From the NCBI RefSeq assembly GCF_000006405.1, contig NW_003208915.1, positions 66,056-130,055 on the forward strand: a stretch of 64,000 nucleotides of DNA, in the 5' to 3' direction. The position numbers were made by a program, and so were the translations under genes. Positions 16,340 to 28,264 of the stretch are shown here, one piece after another. The stretch's first letter is position 1. Every line of letters starts with the position of its first letter. The DNA comes from Perkinsus marinus ATCC 50983. Taxonomy: Eukaryota; Perkinsozoa; Perkinsida; Perkinsidae. Under the pieces are notes generated by a model, which was not told where the DNA came from, made no database searches, and worked only from the letters and a program-made list of their open reading frames with translations.

Positions 16340-16560
16340 GCTGGATGCTGATCAGCTCAATTTACCAATTACGACATGGAAAGAAGGCCTGAGCAAACTT
16401 ACTGCTTATTGCGATATGTGTTCGCCTAGGCAACCAGGTCGTGATGAATTGCAAAATGTCAACTGTCTAATCGACAGTATCTATCAGATAGACTCGTTGT
16501 TGAGTTCATCGAGTCGCTGCGAACTTTACCGTCGGAAGTATCACGGCATACCGATGCTAG

Positions 16561-16601
16561 TCTCTAGGTTATACTATAACGGTTATAGTATAACCTAGAG
16601 A
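16561..16601. repeat. Perfect 41-nt palindrome
   Basis: Two 20-nt arms (16561-16580 and 16582-16601, starting tctctaggttatactataac) are exact reverse complements around a single G. It could fold as a strong hairpin or cruciform. It lies between the MULE remnant and a 21-bp tandem repeat, and may mark an element end. Confidence 0.9.
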
Positions 16602-16619
16602 CCCCCTACAGGTTCGCTA

Positions 16620-16830
16620 CCTCGCTTAGATTTTCGCCATCCGCCGCTTAGATTTTCGCCATCCGCCGCTTAGATTTTCGCCATCCGCCGCTTAGATTTT
16701 CGCCATCCGCCGCTTAGATTTTCACCGTCCTGCTTGGATTTTCACCATTTCACGCTTAGATTTTTGCTATTCTCGGGCGGGCGCTTTTCTTCTTTGACTT
16801 TTCATCCTCTCGCTTAGATTTTCACCTCCT
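16620..16830 (+). repeat. Tandem repeat of about 21 bp
   Basis: The unit cgcttagattttcgccatcc is repeated about five times almost exactly from 16622 to 16720, then in decayed form (gattttcaccgtcc, gattttcaccattt, gattttcacctcc) to about 16830. Confidence 0.85.
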
Positions 16831-17548
16831 ACCACGGAAAGACCCTTGTCGACACTATGCACTTGAAAGGTGCTTCTCCCTCATGGCAATCACTAAGACA
16901 CTACAGTATGTGGTAACACACAGTCGAAATAAGATCAATTGTAATGACGAGTAACTCGTCAATCTGCGTACTTGTTCCCTCATGCGAGGAAGTGACTGCG
17001 GGTGGTATGATACCAACTAACTATGATACCAAAAATGACAGTAAACCACGAGCAAATAATCGAAACACAAGCGCTTTAACAATTCAGATGGTGTTCTTGC
17101 ATCGCAAGCATCCAAAAGACACTCCCAGCGATCAGTAGGTTCCCAGTCCGATAGTCGCCAGCCATCGTCACTCAGTAGAGGCTCGAGTCGGCATCTTTGA
17201 GGTAATCTAGTTGTGCTATACACAGCGAACGTTTTGATAATAATATCTGAGACACCATCGTCGGAGAAGACGATATATTATCGCACAATTGTACGGAGTG
17301 GAAGAGGCGGGTCGAAGTCCTCAAATACCATGCGGCCCGCATGATGTGAGTCAAGCGAAAAGAATATCTTAGTAGAATTGGCTGTGCTAAAATCAGTTGG
17401 ATCAGCCCCTAAGGCTGCCCCTTAGGCTGGGAGAATCTTGAGGTACAGCGCGGAAGATACGGAATAGGTCAGGTTGTGGGTGTCAGAAGGGGTCCTGCGT
17501 GCCAATACACCCCGACCGGGTCACGTATCATGGACACCGCGTTCCGCG
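16831..17548. other. Intergenic, nothing recognised
   Basis: Short open frames on both strands lack coding features. Nothing else seen. Confidence 0.4.
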
Positions 17549-20360
17549 ATGAACATCCGCGTGCAAGTCAAGTATGATGATGTGGAGGAGCCTTCGGGAC
17601 TCTCGAATCGGAAGTGTCGACGATTTGTCGCGCGCCACGAAACTATCATGAACTCACGACACGGAACGGAGAAGTAAGATCCGGGGACGCCTCTCATCCG
17701 AGCGTGGCAGGCCTTAATTTCCCAAGTCGCTCGAGATAGATGGCCATCGACTCGAAGGTAGAAGAGGAAATCTTGACGATGGTGGGGGTCGCCGATAAGA
17801 GAGTCCGTGCCATGGACGAGGTAGTCAACGAGGATCTGCCTAGCATCACCCCAATGGCTTCATCAGTCCGCCGCCGAAGCCTGTTTCAACAGTGCTCCTA
17901 CCCCTAGGCTCCGGGGAAAGGACAGTAAGCGAGTTGATGATCTCTCATTGTGGATGTCTGTTCCTGTACAGTGCCCTACATGAAAGTCGCAGCCTCGGTC
18001 AACCTGGCGACCATACCGGAGGAGAACCTCACCGAAGAGTACCCATAACTCTGGTGAAACATCTACATTCCTACTGCCCTCAGGTATTTTGGAAGGTTGT
18101 TGGGAGGCGGCGCTTCCATTGTTGTACTGGACATCACCAAGGGAGTTTTTAGCGAGGCTGGTATCACACAAGTCGGGAAAAGGTCAATGCTGAGTTTTTA
18201 CCCTCCTCAGCTGATCCTCGAGCGTTAGTAGACAAGCTCAACTCATGCGTCCACAAGATCAGTAGTCCCCTCTGGGCCGTGCCGCGGGAAGGAAACTCTT
18301 TTCAGGAACTGCGGGGAAGAGCAACAGCGGGGTCAGTCGGCCTTTTTCGTTGGCTTTGTCTGTGGGCAACAACGAACTGGCTAAACTGTCTATTGTTAAA
18401 GTGCCTATACGACATGGTATCAGCGCGGTCATTATCCCACCGGTTCGCACTGGCGCCGAAATTACATCATCTCGGAGCTCTGCCCTGGGAAGGAAGAGGA
18501 GAAGAATTAAGATATTCGTAAGAAGCTCAGCGCTGAATGCCCTCTCAGCTTGGAGTTCGCTAGCCCAGATACACACCACTTCTACTAAGAACATTGATGA
18601 CTTCCTCCCGACTGTGGATGGAATAGTAAGCACCAACTTAATCGGGTGAGGTCGAGCTCAGGTTGTACCGCCGTTGACGGTAAACTTTCAGAGTATCTGC
18701 GCCCGTGCGAATTTGGCTGGAAAATTGGTAGGCAACTTGTGGGTGTTCGTTGTAGACCTCCTCCGTATCTTTTTCAACAGTGCTCTCTTGAAGCGCACCG
18801 TAATTAGCATTGTTAGAGCCTACAATACACTTCTCTTCACAGTAGTGCTGTTATAAGACTTCATAAGTTCTGCTTATTTGTTTTACTGGTTAAGGCTGTT
18901 GATGAACCTTTCACCTGTGACTAGTATAATCTACCGCGTCACTCTCCACAAAACTTCATAGGTGATCACGGACTGCTCTGCCGCACCAGTAGGCAACCTT
19001 ATGGCCGCAGTATCGGTTCAAAGCGATACAGCTCTGGCAAGCAATTTGCCTCTCTTGGTCACCATTCTGGGTATCGTCATTCCCTTCAGCTTTCCAGTGA
19101 TCAAGCGTCACATGCTGCTGCTACCATCCATACACTAGAGGACCAAGTGAGACTCAGCTCGCTGCTCGATCTACGAACATCGTTATAGAGTTATGTAGAG
19201 TGTCAGGTTTCGGCGGCAGATGCATTTTCGTCGAGTCCGAGTAAATCTGACTCGGTGGTACGACTGGTGGTCGAGAGAGCCATCGCAATACAGAGGGACC
19301 CGGGCAATGAGGCTAAGCTCATAGTGGTAAGATTCCATGCACGCTGTCGTTATTGCTATAGTTTTTTCTCAGGCCTTCTCGGACGATGGAACAACAGCGG
19401 CTATGCTTTCTAGGATGAGGCCTTCTTGCAAGGTGTTGATGCAACACGTTTCCTCATCAGCGCCGTGTTCAGATCCTGGCCATGTCGGCCTCTGAGGCAG
19501 TGGTGAACTTCTTCACAACCCTCTGGGGTGTCGAGCCACTGCAGACATCTAGGTAACGCGATCGCTTAATGGGTTGGTTTATCAAATTCTTTTCTGATCA
19601 GAAAAAAATCCCTTTTTTTCCAAATATCCCGATATTTTTAATTCAGTTATCAATCGGCAGAAGCAGTGATTCAAAATGTGAAGGATTTCTGTAAGGACAC
19701 TGGTCTGGCCGCCTCGGGTAAAGTCTATTCCACAATGCTAAGTGATGCCTACAATGGTAGGCACTAACCTCGTGGTTGTACGCCCGATACCGTCCACGGC
19801 TACTCTAGAGGAGATCGATGATCTGGATGCTTTTGTCGAGCTGGTGGAGGTGAGCACCTTCTCCTTGGTCGCTGATAATGGGTTGTCCTTTTGAATGCAT
19901 TGTCTTAGGTCTAGCTGTTTCGTCTGGCCTACAGCGCCAGCGTAGTTTTTGTATCAAGATGTAGATGGTTTGATGCCTTTGAGGAAAAGGTACTCAAGAA
20001 AGTCGGCTCACGCCGAGGATTTTACCTCATTTTTGGCACTTTCAATCGGACGATGCTCACGGTGGTTGTATTACAAACTTCCGCTGAGGACATCGAACCT
20101 GTCGTGGCCCCTATAATTCGCTGGTCGCTAGAGGTATTAACCTCTGTTGTAGTCGCGCAGTTGAACGATAGGGTGAAAATTATTGGATTTCATTGCTCAT
20201 GCTTTGAGTAATTTGCTCACTTCTCTGGAAAAGATGTCTTTTCTTAACACGAGTTCAAGAGTACAGGCATGCCCACATGGCTGATCCCCAGACTGGTGTT
20301 ACATCTCATCTGACTTGTTGGTATCCGAACACATCTCTACTAGGCTATCTAATCATGTAC
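17549..20360 (+). CDS. Unidentified intron-rich gene (possible helical-repeat protein)
   Basis: A series of + exons with coding character but no domain I recognise. They include 17740-17880 (MAIDSKVEEEILTMVGVADK, then RVRAMDEVVNEDLPSITP), about 17970-18040, 18220-18300 (LVDKLNSCVHKISSPLWAVP), 18350-18640 (ALNALSAWSSLAQIH, IDDFLPTVDGIV), about 19210-19325 (VVRLVVERAIAIQRDPGNEA), about 19640-19715 (AVIQNVKDFCKDTGLAASG), 19765-19850 (LVVVRPIPSTATLEEIDDLD) and 19915-20130 (ending VVAPIIRWSLE). The alternating helix-like segments suggest a HEAT/ARM-type scaffold, but this is only an impression. Boundaries and splice sites are approximate. Confidence 0.35.
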
Positions 20361-20545
20361 GAGAACTGAGTGAAGTATCGGGTGATGACTCCGGCAGAAA
20401 ACATACAAAAGCTACGTGAGTCACGTAACGTGACGCGCGCGCGGAGGCGGAGCGAAGCGATTCATGTTGTGTAAATTTGCTAGAGTAGAATGAGCATTGT
20501 CTCGACCCCATAGTAGTTCCTCTTGTTACTCTCTTCTCTGTCCCC

Positions 20546-21412
20546 ATGAACCTTATATTATTCGAAGAAGCTGAGCTTGAATACCCTTCTACGACCTCAA
20601 CCGATGCTGAGTGTGATGAGAAGAAGAACTCTGTCGCCTACGTCAGACTGCCGTCGTCGGATGCACGAGCCAAACACGTTCAGAAGGTCCTCAAGAGCGA
20701 ACCGGGCGATTGGATCAGGGCTGGAGTCATCGATGGGCCCTTGTGTTCGGTAATGGTCGAGGAAAGCAGTGTAGAATTGGGTGTTAGATTTAAAGTGGAT
20801 TTCGCTGCGCCTATCCAAGGGGCTGGCGCGGAAGCGGGAGCCATGGCCGACCCTGGAGTGGACCTGATCCTTTGTGCTCCTCGACCTAAGGTCATGGCCC
20901 GATTGTGGCCTACTATAGCGCAACTTGGCGTAAAGCGAATCTGCATTATCACTGCGGAGAGAGTCGAAAAAGCGTTTTGGGCAACACATGTTCTTCGACC
21001 GGAGTTCTATCGGCCGTTATTACTCAAGGGCCTCGAGCAAGCCAGTGTTGATACGACGCTTACGAAAGTTTCCGTGCACCCGAAGTCTTTCGAACGCTTC
21101 CTTAATGGGGAGCTGGAGCGGTCTTTCCCTGAGGAGAAATACTGCCGACTCGTGTGTCACCCCTACGACGGTTGTAGTCAACTCCACGAAGCAGTAGTGA
21201 AGTGTTTGGGAAACGGGTCGGCGAAACGGGTGGTATTGGCGTTGGGCCCTGAGGGCGGTTGGCTCGACTATGAGATCGAGATGATGCGGGAAAAGGGGTT
21301 CGAGTGCGTCACTACGATGCCCAGGATCTTCAGCACGGACGTGGCCCTTACCTCACTAGTGTCTGTAGCTGCTGATGCTCGCAGATTCGCCATAGAGAAG
21401 ACTAGTGAATAA
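20546..21412 (+). CDS. RsmE-family 16S-type rRNA m3U methyltransferase
   Basis: Single exon, 288 aa, close to the bacterial RsmE length plus a short N-terminal extension. The family uses AdoMet to methylate N3 of a uridine in small-subunit rRNA (U1498 in E. coli) and has a SPOUT knot fold. Seen here: an N-terminal PUA-like part (HVQKVLKSEPGDWIRAGV), the core KVMARLWPTIAQLGVKRI, then ERSFPEE, and the knot RVVLALGPEGGWLDYEIEMM followed by MPRIFSTDVALTSLVSVAAD, matching the GPEGG and P-R-I-L-R-T-E-T-A region. In a eukaryote it would normally act on organellar ribosomes, though I see no clear targeting peptide. Start: first ATG in frame. Confidence 0.9.
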   Translation: MNLILFEEAELEYPSTTSTDAECDEKKNSVAYVRLPSSDARAKHVQKVLKSEPGDWIRAGVIDGPLCSVMVEESSVELGVRFKVDFAAPIQGAGAEAGAMADPGVDLILCAPRPKVMARLWPTIAQLGVKRICIITAERVEKAFWATHVLRPEFYRPLLLKGLEQASVDTTLTKVSVHPKSFERFLNGELERSFPEEKYCRLVCHPYDGCSQLHEAVVKCLGNGSAKRVVLALGPEGGWLDYEIEMMREKGFECVTTMPRIFSTDVALTSLVSVAADARRFAIEKTSE

Positions 21413-21885
21413 TCTGTACTTTACCAGTCAATGAGTGTCGAGTTACACGGGTAGATCGAGGGTGATTTTTTATTCTGCTCCTTCGGTGTTTCTGAGTTCG
21501 TATGAGGGCCCGATAATACCGCTAAGGTCGGTGTAATTCACACTCAGCGGTTAATTGGTACGGCTGAAAAGTCGTGGAGTCGACTGAAGAGTTGTAGAGG
21601 GTGCCTTGTAGTAGAGGCATGAAAGCATTTGAGAGAAGACTGTAACGTTGAGGACGTACCCTACACTGTGTAGAGGGCAGAAGTCACTGCCGAGCATTCG
21701 ATGCCTCTGAATCAACGTCGGAACTGCAATGACAGGGATTGTAGACTTGGTGGCAGTTTACTTCCTTTACCAAAATTTCACCTCATCGTTGCCTCCGCTC
21801 GAGCTTGCCTTGCGTTCCGAGAAGCTACCGTAAGGTGACCAACACGTAGTAATTTTAGTGGATTCACAATAGAGAAAATGCTTCT
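21413..21885. other. Intergenic, nothing recognised
   Basis: No coding or RNA feature seen. Confidence 0.4.
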
Positions 21886-22136
21886 TTGGAGGACCATCGG
21901 ACCAACTTTATGTCACTCGAATTTTTGGCCCTCAGCGACGAGAAGTGGACTCGCTTTGTGAAACCTATAGAGCCGTTACCCGAGTTACTGACGAATCATT
22001 CTGACCTCGATGCGCTTCATAAACTTGAAGTTTTTCAACCTTATGGCCTGCTGCCTCCGGTCTTGGACAGGGACGTACGTTTCAGTTCCTTCCTGCTGCA
22101 CTTGGGCAATTCAACAGTGAATAGTCTCCAAGTCTG

Positions 22137-22202
<66 letters not shown>

Positions 22203-22870
22203 GCATCATATCATATCATCTTGTCTCACGTCCTCACACAGACGTCTTCTTCACTTCATTCTTAAAGGAGATTCGTCGATTGCTCGTTATTCAAACCATA
22301 CGACGGTTTCTTATCAAATAATGTCTCTGGAGGTTGTTCAACTGAGTTTGCTCCCAGAGTAGCGGCTCTGGCAGAAAATCATGGCTGAGATCTGGCCGAT
22401 CATCATCTGTTCGTTTTGCATTTCGTCTTCCCAGGATTATCGACCTGCCTTCTCTCTTGAGAATCAACAAGCGTGTTGATGCCGGGCGCTGCTGTGTGAA
22501 GTACGATTCTCGACATACTCGACCCCAAATCTTACTGTGTTACACTCGGGCCTTATTCCCATTTCAATATTGCTCTATCCGTTCTGTTGTGGTGAGTGTT
22601 GTTCACCGTACCTGACCGGTCGCCTGTTCATCCCTAAATCACCGGACTATCCAAAAATAATGCTGCGTCTCGTTTTATTGGTCCTGTTGTGTTCCGGAGT
22701 TCAAAGGCTCGACTACTTGAAGCGTCTAACGGTCAAGCGATTTCGATGAATTTCTCACAACTACTGGTCGTTAGCTCGAATGCTTACGGTCTTGGACGTG
22801 ATCACGTCTGACTACATCGAGCTAGAGTATAAGATGTCAATCATCTTCTGCCTTTGTCCACTACACTTCA
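21886..22870 (+). CDS. Unidentified multi-exon gene
   Basis: Coding-looking segments: 21910-22073 (MSLEFLALSDEKWTRFVKPI to LPPVLDRD, then a gtacgt donor), about 22242-22322 (DVFFTSFLKEIRRLLVIQTI), and about 22425-22590 (RLPRIIDLPSLLRINKRVDA, then RCCVKYDSRHTRPQILLCYT). The first intron contains the TAC microsatellite. No domain recognised; splice sites beyond the first donor are uncertain. Confidence 0.35.
22138..22202 (+). repeat. (TAC)n microsatellite, about 21 units
   Basis: Uninterrupted tac triplets from the end of the agtctgctac block to the following tag. It is open as poly-Tyr on +, but it lies just after a splice donor at 22074 and is better read as intronic. Confidence 0.95.
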
Positions 22871-23511
22871 TTAATGTATTGGCTGTAGGGACGGTTTGCT
22901 TACCTTCCTCCGGGGGAGGCTGGTATCGGCTAGCTCAAAGAGGCGTGGTAGCCGAGCTACTAAAGCCACCAGCCATCGCGAGGCGCGGGGCATGTACGGC
23001 CAACTGATAGGAATTCGAGATATGATAATTGGTATGATGCTTGATAAGAGGAACAATGTGAAGGGATCGAACCTGGCTCTTGTGAAGATTATGCCGGGAA
23101 CTCACCACCTCCCCATCTGTCCTCTATTTGGAATTGATATGATACTATATGAGCCTTTGACGTGGTTATACTCTGGCAGGAACTCATACAGAGATGAGAC
23201 CCTGCGCCGATTCCTACACCCGGGCGGTTTGCAGGAAATGCAAGAAAGCCCCCTCTATAGTTCCGGTGGAAATGTGCAAGTTGTGGAGTACAGAAAACTG
23301 ATATGCCATCGTTGGAGTGATCGTTGCCTCCGTTGATGAACCAGAGTTGGTCGTCTTTGAAGACAGTAAGGATCATCAGTTGAGATCTCGCAAGTGGCTA
23401 TTGCGTTTTCATCCAAGGCTGGCAATGCCCCTCGAGTTGCTGATAGTAAAATGTGCCTCGTGAGTAGGGCTTGAAACGTTTCTCTGCCCCCTTCTATTCA
23501 TCGTAATTAAC
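22871..23511. other. Ambiguous stretch, no supported gene
   Basis: Overlapping open frames exist on both strands (22896-23336 + and 23089-23376 -), but neither shows a domain. I leave it unassigned. Confidence 0.3.
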
Positions 23512-26500
23512 ATGCCCTTAGCCAGTGGGCCTTTACCACAACGTCAAAGGGAGATACGGAAACCACCGAAGATGTATCAGGACCCAGGTACGCCATGGGG
23601 TCCATCGGGAGGGACTCTCAGCATTTCCTCAGAGACTCACATATCACCGGTTCGGACCCCACCTAGAGAGCCGGATGTACATTATTGGCATCGACTGAAC
23701 TTTGTAAGCTTATCATCTGCTGCTCACGGGACCATCTATTCCGGATCGGCTGATTTAGGTTCCGAAGTCGCCGCCTCAAAGGGTTGGACGGTCACCAGTG
23801 CAGACTACCGGGTGAGATGGTGGTGCATGACTCTCTGGTTGGGCTTCGGGACCAGAAATCACTTATTCCTTTTGCGAAATTTGCAATATCCTACCAACCC
23901 GAACCCTGCCCGTGTGGGTGTGGGTGTGGGTCTGACTGCCGAATGTTTCTCATTGGCTGGGTGGATCAAATTTCGCCTCCCTCAGCGTATGCATGTATTA
24001 ACTCCTATGGGTTGGTGTTCTAGGCGGCCCCCCACATTGACCAGGTCTCCACAGCCGAGGCCCCTGGCACATAATGCACGTGAAATCGTCCCTGATCCTC
24101 CACGTGAGATCTTTATCCTCAATCTGCTTTATCGCACTGATGCAGTGGCGAAGTCCCCACCTCCGCCACCGCGTATGTTCGGTCCTAGCGACTTCATTCG
24201 GAACCATCTATGTCCAGAAAGACGCCACGCTGTACCACCATCTGGAGGTGACCTCGTCACTGGTCATGCTCATTATTGTGGCCATCGACCAGTTCACCTC
24301 AGGAGGATCGCGTTCTCGGTCCCGGACACCTGAGGTTCGCAAAAACATGGTCCATCGGGAGAAGTATGTTCCGAGTGGAGGTGAGGCTCCCTTAGATTCC
24401 AGTTGGAGGGACGTGTCCACGTGCCAGCCCCAGCCTCCCCTGTCCGAAGAGATCGCGATTCTGGTCTGTACACCAAGTTGATCGCCAGAGAAATGCTCAA
24501 AGTACAGGCCCTGGAGCGGGAAGTGTAGGGATCCCTTGGGATGGCCTTGGGACAGTCTACTATGTCTCAGAGCCATCATGGAAGAGGCCCTAGCCAAAGA
24601 CTTCGCCGTGGCCGAACGCAATGAGGCCCGACTCCGCGAACTGGAGCGACCCTCTACCCTGTCCAACTCAAGGTTGCAGGATGATGTCAAAAAGTTGTCT
24701 GAAGCCATAGTGGCCATTTGTGCCTACAGGTGGGCCCACGCCGACCCCTCTCGTGGACCACTAGCTGTCCTGATAGATACTTCACCCCATCCTTTGATTC
24801 GGTCGCCTTCAACACTGTGGTGGCCAGCCTGCTCCGAGGGTGCCGTGATATCGACCCTCGCATGGAGACTCTGTGGGTTCCTCTTCCGACCTAACTCGGA
24901 CGCCCTCACGATCAGATACCAGACTGCGAGTCGAAAGTCGGGTGGACCAACCGCTGGTCTCGAGGTGGGCATCTGCTTTCCCCCTGCCGAGGGGGAGTTT
25001 CCGCGGTCAGGTCACTCGACCTCCTGAAGAACCCCCGGTTCGAACCCCGGAGGCGCCAGTTCTCCGAGCCGCATTGAAAGTCATTGACGAGGAAGCTGCT
25101 CGAAGTAGCCCAGTGGGACCCCAGCGGTGGTCCTCGAGGAGCATGATCAGGTTCCAACATACGTACTGCTTTGGAGAAGGGATTCGCATTAGTTATGAAG
25201 CGCAAGGTGGGTACAGCAGGGTCAGCTCCTGATCCAGTAGGGTTAGGGTAGGTCCATGTGCGAGTAGTAGAGGAAGTAGACCCAAGTGGAGGACCTCCCA
25301 AGCAACATGTTCATTTTTCGGTGGGTATATCGATGGTCCTATTGCGTCTTGTGGAGGTGCCTTGTCCAGGCACCAGATCTGGACGAGAAGACTGCTATGG
25401 AGGCTTTCACTAGGGCCATGGAGCAGGGTCAGGCCCACCCAGAACATGAAGTTCGGCATCTCCTTAAAATGTAATACCACTACCGGTCCACAGCTGGGTA
25501 AATGAGCCCTCGGGGGGCGGTGCTAAGTGTGCCCATTGTAGGTGTACGGTAACCCATCTCAATGATAACCCAATAGAGATAGGCCCAGAGGACAACCCTT
25601 CGTTGGTATCACCCGAGAACCTCAACCATCACCCTGAACGGCTTGGTCGAGTCGAGCCCGTTGAGAGACTGGATCAACTTGCGCACGCTCGGGGGCCTGG
25701 TCCGGTCCATCCTGTGGGGAAGGGGCCTGATCAGGTCCACCCTGTGGAGAGGGGTCCTGGTCCGGTCCAATCTATGGAGAAGCTTGGCCCGGTCCACCCT
25801 GTCGAGAGGGGGCCTGGTCCGGCCCACCCTGTGGAGAGGGGGCCTGGTCCGGTCCACCGTGTGGAGAGGGGGCCTGGTCCGGTCCACCCTGTGGAGAGGG
25901 GGCCTGGTCCGGTCCACCCTGTGGAGAGGGGGCCTGGTCCGGTCCACCCTGTGGAGAGGGGGCCTGGTCCGGTCCACCCTGTGGAGAGGGGGCCTGGTCC
26001 GGTCCACCCTGTGGAGAGGGAGCCTAGTCCGGTCCACCCTGTGGAGAGGGGGCCTGGTCCGGTCCACCCTGTGGAGAGGGGGCCTGGTCCGGTCCACCCT
26101 GTGGAGAGGGGGCCTGGTCCGGTCCACCCTGTGGAGAGGGGGCCTGGTCCGGTCCACCCTGTGGAGAGGGGGCCTGGTCCGGTCCACCCTGTGGAGAGGG
26201 GGCCTGGTCCGGTCCACCCTGTGGGGGAGCTTAGTCAAGTCGGGTCTACAGAGAGGTTAGATCCGGTTCCGCAACATCACGATGCTGGCCCATTACCATC
26301 GTCCAAACCAAGTGATCACACGGTACCAGTGGGTGGTCCACCCGTGGCCCATGCCCATCAGAATCAGGGAGCTGATCTTGGTCCAGCACATGACACCTCT
26401 CCCAGTCCGGCGAAGAAGGGTCGAGCCGCGTTCAAGCGGGCATCTGCGGTTACTAAGACACGTGGCGATGGATCGCCCCTCACGCAGGGACATGCCGTAC

Positions 26501-27850
26501 CCAAACCAGCTGGTCCCATGGGGTTCAAAAAAGCCAAAGGGCCTTCGGCTGGGGTCCGAGCCCCTCATACCGACCAAGCTAATTCTGGACTTGAGCCTCC
26601 TGGCCGGGCCATGTTTGGTCGTCGAGACACTGCTGCTACCGTGGGCCAGCCTGAGCAGGTGGTCCACAGTGAGCATGACAGAGTTGAGGGAGGTGGTGTG
26701 GTCACAACCGATGTGAATTATTACCACAATATGTTCATATACCAGAAAATGGAAGTATTTGGTCCTGACAATGACCACCAGGGTAAAGGCTTGGTGTGGC
26801 CTCAAGTGTACAGATATCCGGAAGCTCAGCCCCCACCAGTAAGTTGCAGGGGGATGGGGTGGTGCCGGCTCAACCGGTCCCGGTCAGGTCATTGAGTCCC
26901 CGAGGGAAAGTGGCAACCGGCCAGTGACACCTCCTACTGAGGTGGGCTCAGTTCGTCAGCCGAGGGGCTCTGTGGTTCATTCGTTGTCCCTTCAGGCCCA
27001 GTCGGCTGACCATAGTGGCTCAGAGAGAAGTGTTGGACCTAGGGTGGTTCTGGTGTCTGAGGGCTGGGTCTTGCTGATCCCTGCTGGTCTCAGGTTCCTG
27101 CTGTGCGCCCAAGGCCCCCAATACCGCAAGTACGGAGGGTCAGTCGAGGACATGAGCCGGCCCGGCCCACTCCGGTAGAGACCACGGCCTCTGAAACCGC
27201 TGGTCCGGTCCCCGCGGAGGTGGGTCATGGTCCGGTCCGATGGTGCTGAGCTGTGGTCTCTAGTTACCATCTAGAGAGGAGCTTGTTGTACCCGTGAAGG
27301 AAGGACCAACCGAAGTCAGTCCAGGTAAGGACAACTAGATTATCCAGCGAGGGCATTGGGGTGAATCTCTGTGGCAGATTCTGTCGTAAACGAGGCTTCG
27401 GACCATCGGCTCCAACCTAAGCATGGTCCTGTCGAAGGTAGGTCTACACCCGGTAGTCCTCGCCAATAGTGTCTCTAGTAGGCCCACAAGGGCAAAGAGT
27501 AATACATATGATGAAGCATGAGGTCGAGGAAATTACCGGTGTAAGGCAATGCGGTTTCATTCAAAGTGTTTGTGTTATGTCCCCATGCAGATTGGCGAAT
27601 TGTGGTCAAGTGACTCGTCGTTGAGTGACGATGCCGAGGCCAAGCTGGCCAAGAAGGGCTTCCGAGCCCAGGCTGATGCCAAGAAGGTACCATGCAGTGT
27701 TGGGGCATGCTCCGGGTTATTTCTCGATGAGCTCAGGCTCTTGGGATTGGCATGAGCGTATCTTCTGTGGGTCCAAGTCGACGTTGGAGTGGTCGAAGGG
27801 CCTCGGGAAGTGTACTGGTTCGGCGAAATTCAGTGACCTCCGACTCCTAG
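23512..27850 (+). CDS. Unidentified Pro/Gly-rich low-complexity gene
   Basis: Long GC-rich open stretches on +, interrupted by introns I could not place. Recognisable blocks: PGTPWGPSGGTLSISSETHI near 23600; RSRSRTPEVRKNMVHREKYV near 24310; a predicted coiled-coil region near 24575-24725 (ALAKDFAVAERNEARLRELE, then RLQDDVKKLSEAIVAI); APDLDEKTAMEAFTRAMEQG near 25375; a decapeptide array GPGPVHPVER at 25691-26233; and LWSSDSSLSDDAEAKLAKKG near 27600. The frame 25603-26895 alone is 430 codons. No catalytic motif seen. It could be one or several genes, or a retroelement gag-like protein; I cannot decide. Confidence 0.35.
25691..26233 (+). repeat. 30-bp minisatellite, about 18 copies
   Basis: The unit ggtccaccctgtggagaggg + ggcctggtcc is repeated with period 30. 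The outer three or four copies on the left are diverged; about 13 internal ones are almost identical. Because 30 is a multiple of three it keeps frame: + frames read GPGPVHPVER and RGGLVRSTLW, and - reads TRPPLHRVDR. Confidence 0.95.
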
Positions 27851-28264
27851 CAGGATCCATATTATAAGTTGACTACAGTATGGTGCCCATCTTCGTAATC
27901 ATGACATATCATGAATGTCTTGTTGGCTCACATGCAAGAGTGTTGCGCAAATGCAGTACACGGGGCTCTTCTAATACTATTCTCGGAGATACTGGACCAA
28001 TTCGCCGATCTTCTTTCGGTATTATGGAAGTTGAATATGTGATTATTTCACGTACTCATATCGGTCCACGCCGTGGAATTGTATAGACATCAACAGATTG
28101 CCGTTTTGGGTGTTTCAACTTTGATTTAAACACAATAGATCGATGGTTGGCGCTCGCCGGATCTCAATAGCGAGGAAAGAGGAATATATAACCGATTGCA
28201 GTTGCATATCAAAGCAAGACTTCACTAAGCTTCAGTATGCACTGTGGTTTAACGTCACGATCAG
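27851..28264. other. Intergenic, nothing recognised
   Basis: AT-richer sequence before the inverted repeat. No gene seen. Confidence 0.4.

Noticed and set aside
16620-16830. CRISPR array
   Set aside because: The 21-bp units are directly adjacent, with no unique spacers, in a eukaryotic genome.
22138-22202. Poly-tyrosine coding run
   Set aside because: A good splice donor lies at 22074 and coding continues downstream after an acceptor, so the TAC run is intronic.
25035-25066. T-arm-like ccggttcgaaccccgg
   Set aside because: One stem mismatch, no upstream tRNA body, and it falls in a coding-looking stretch.
25609-26238. 209-codon minus frame and 205-codon second plus frame over the minisatellite
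   Set aside because: They arise automatically from a stop-free 30-bp unit. I do not call them genes, though I note them as a finding.
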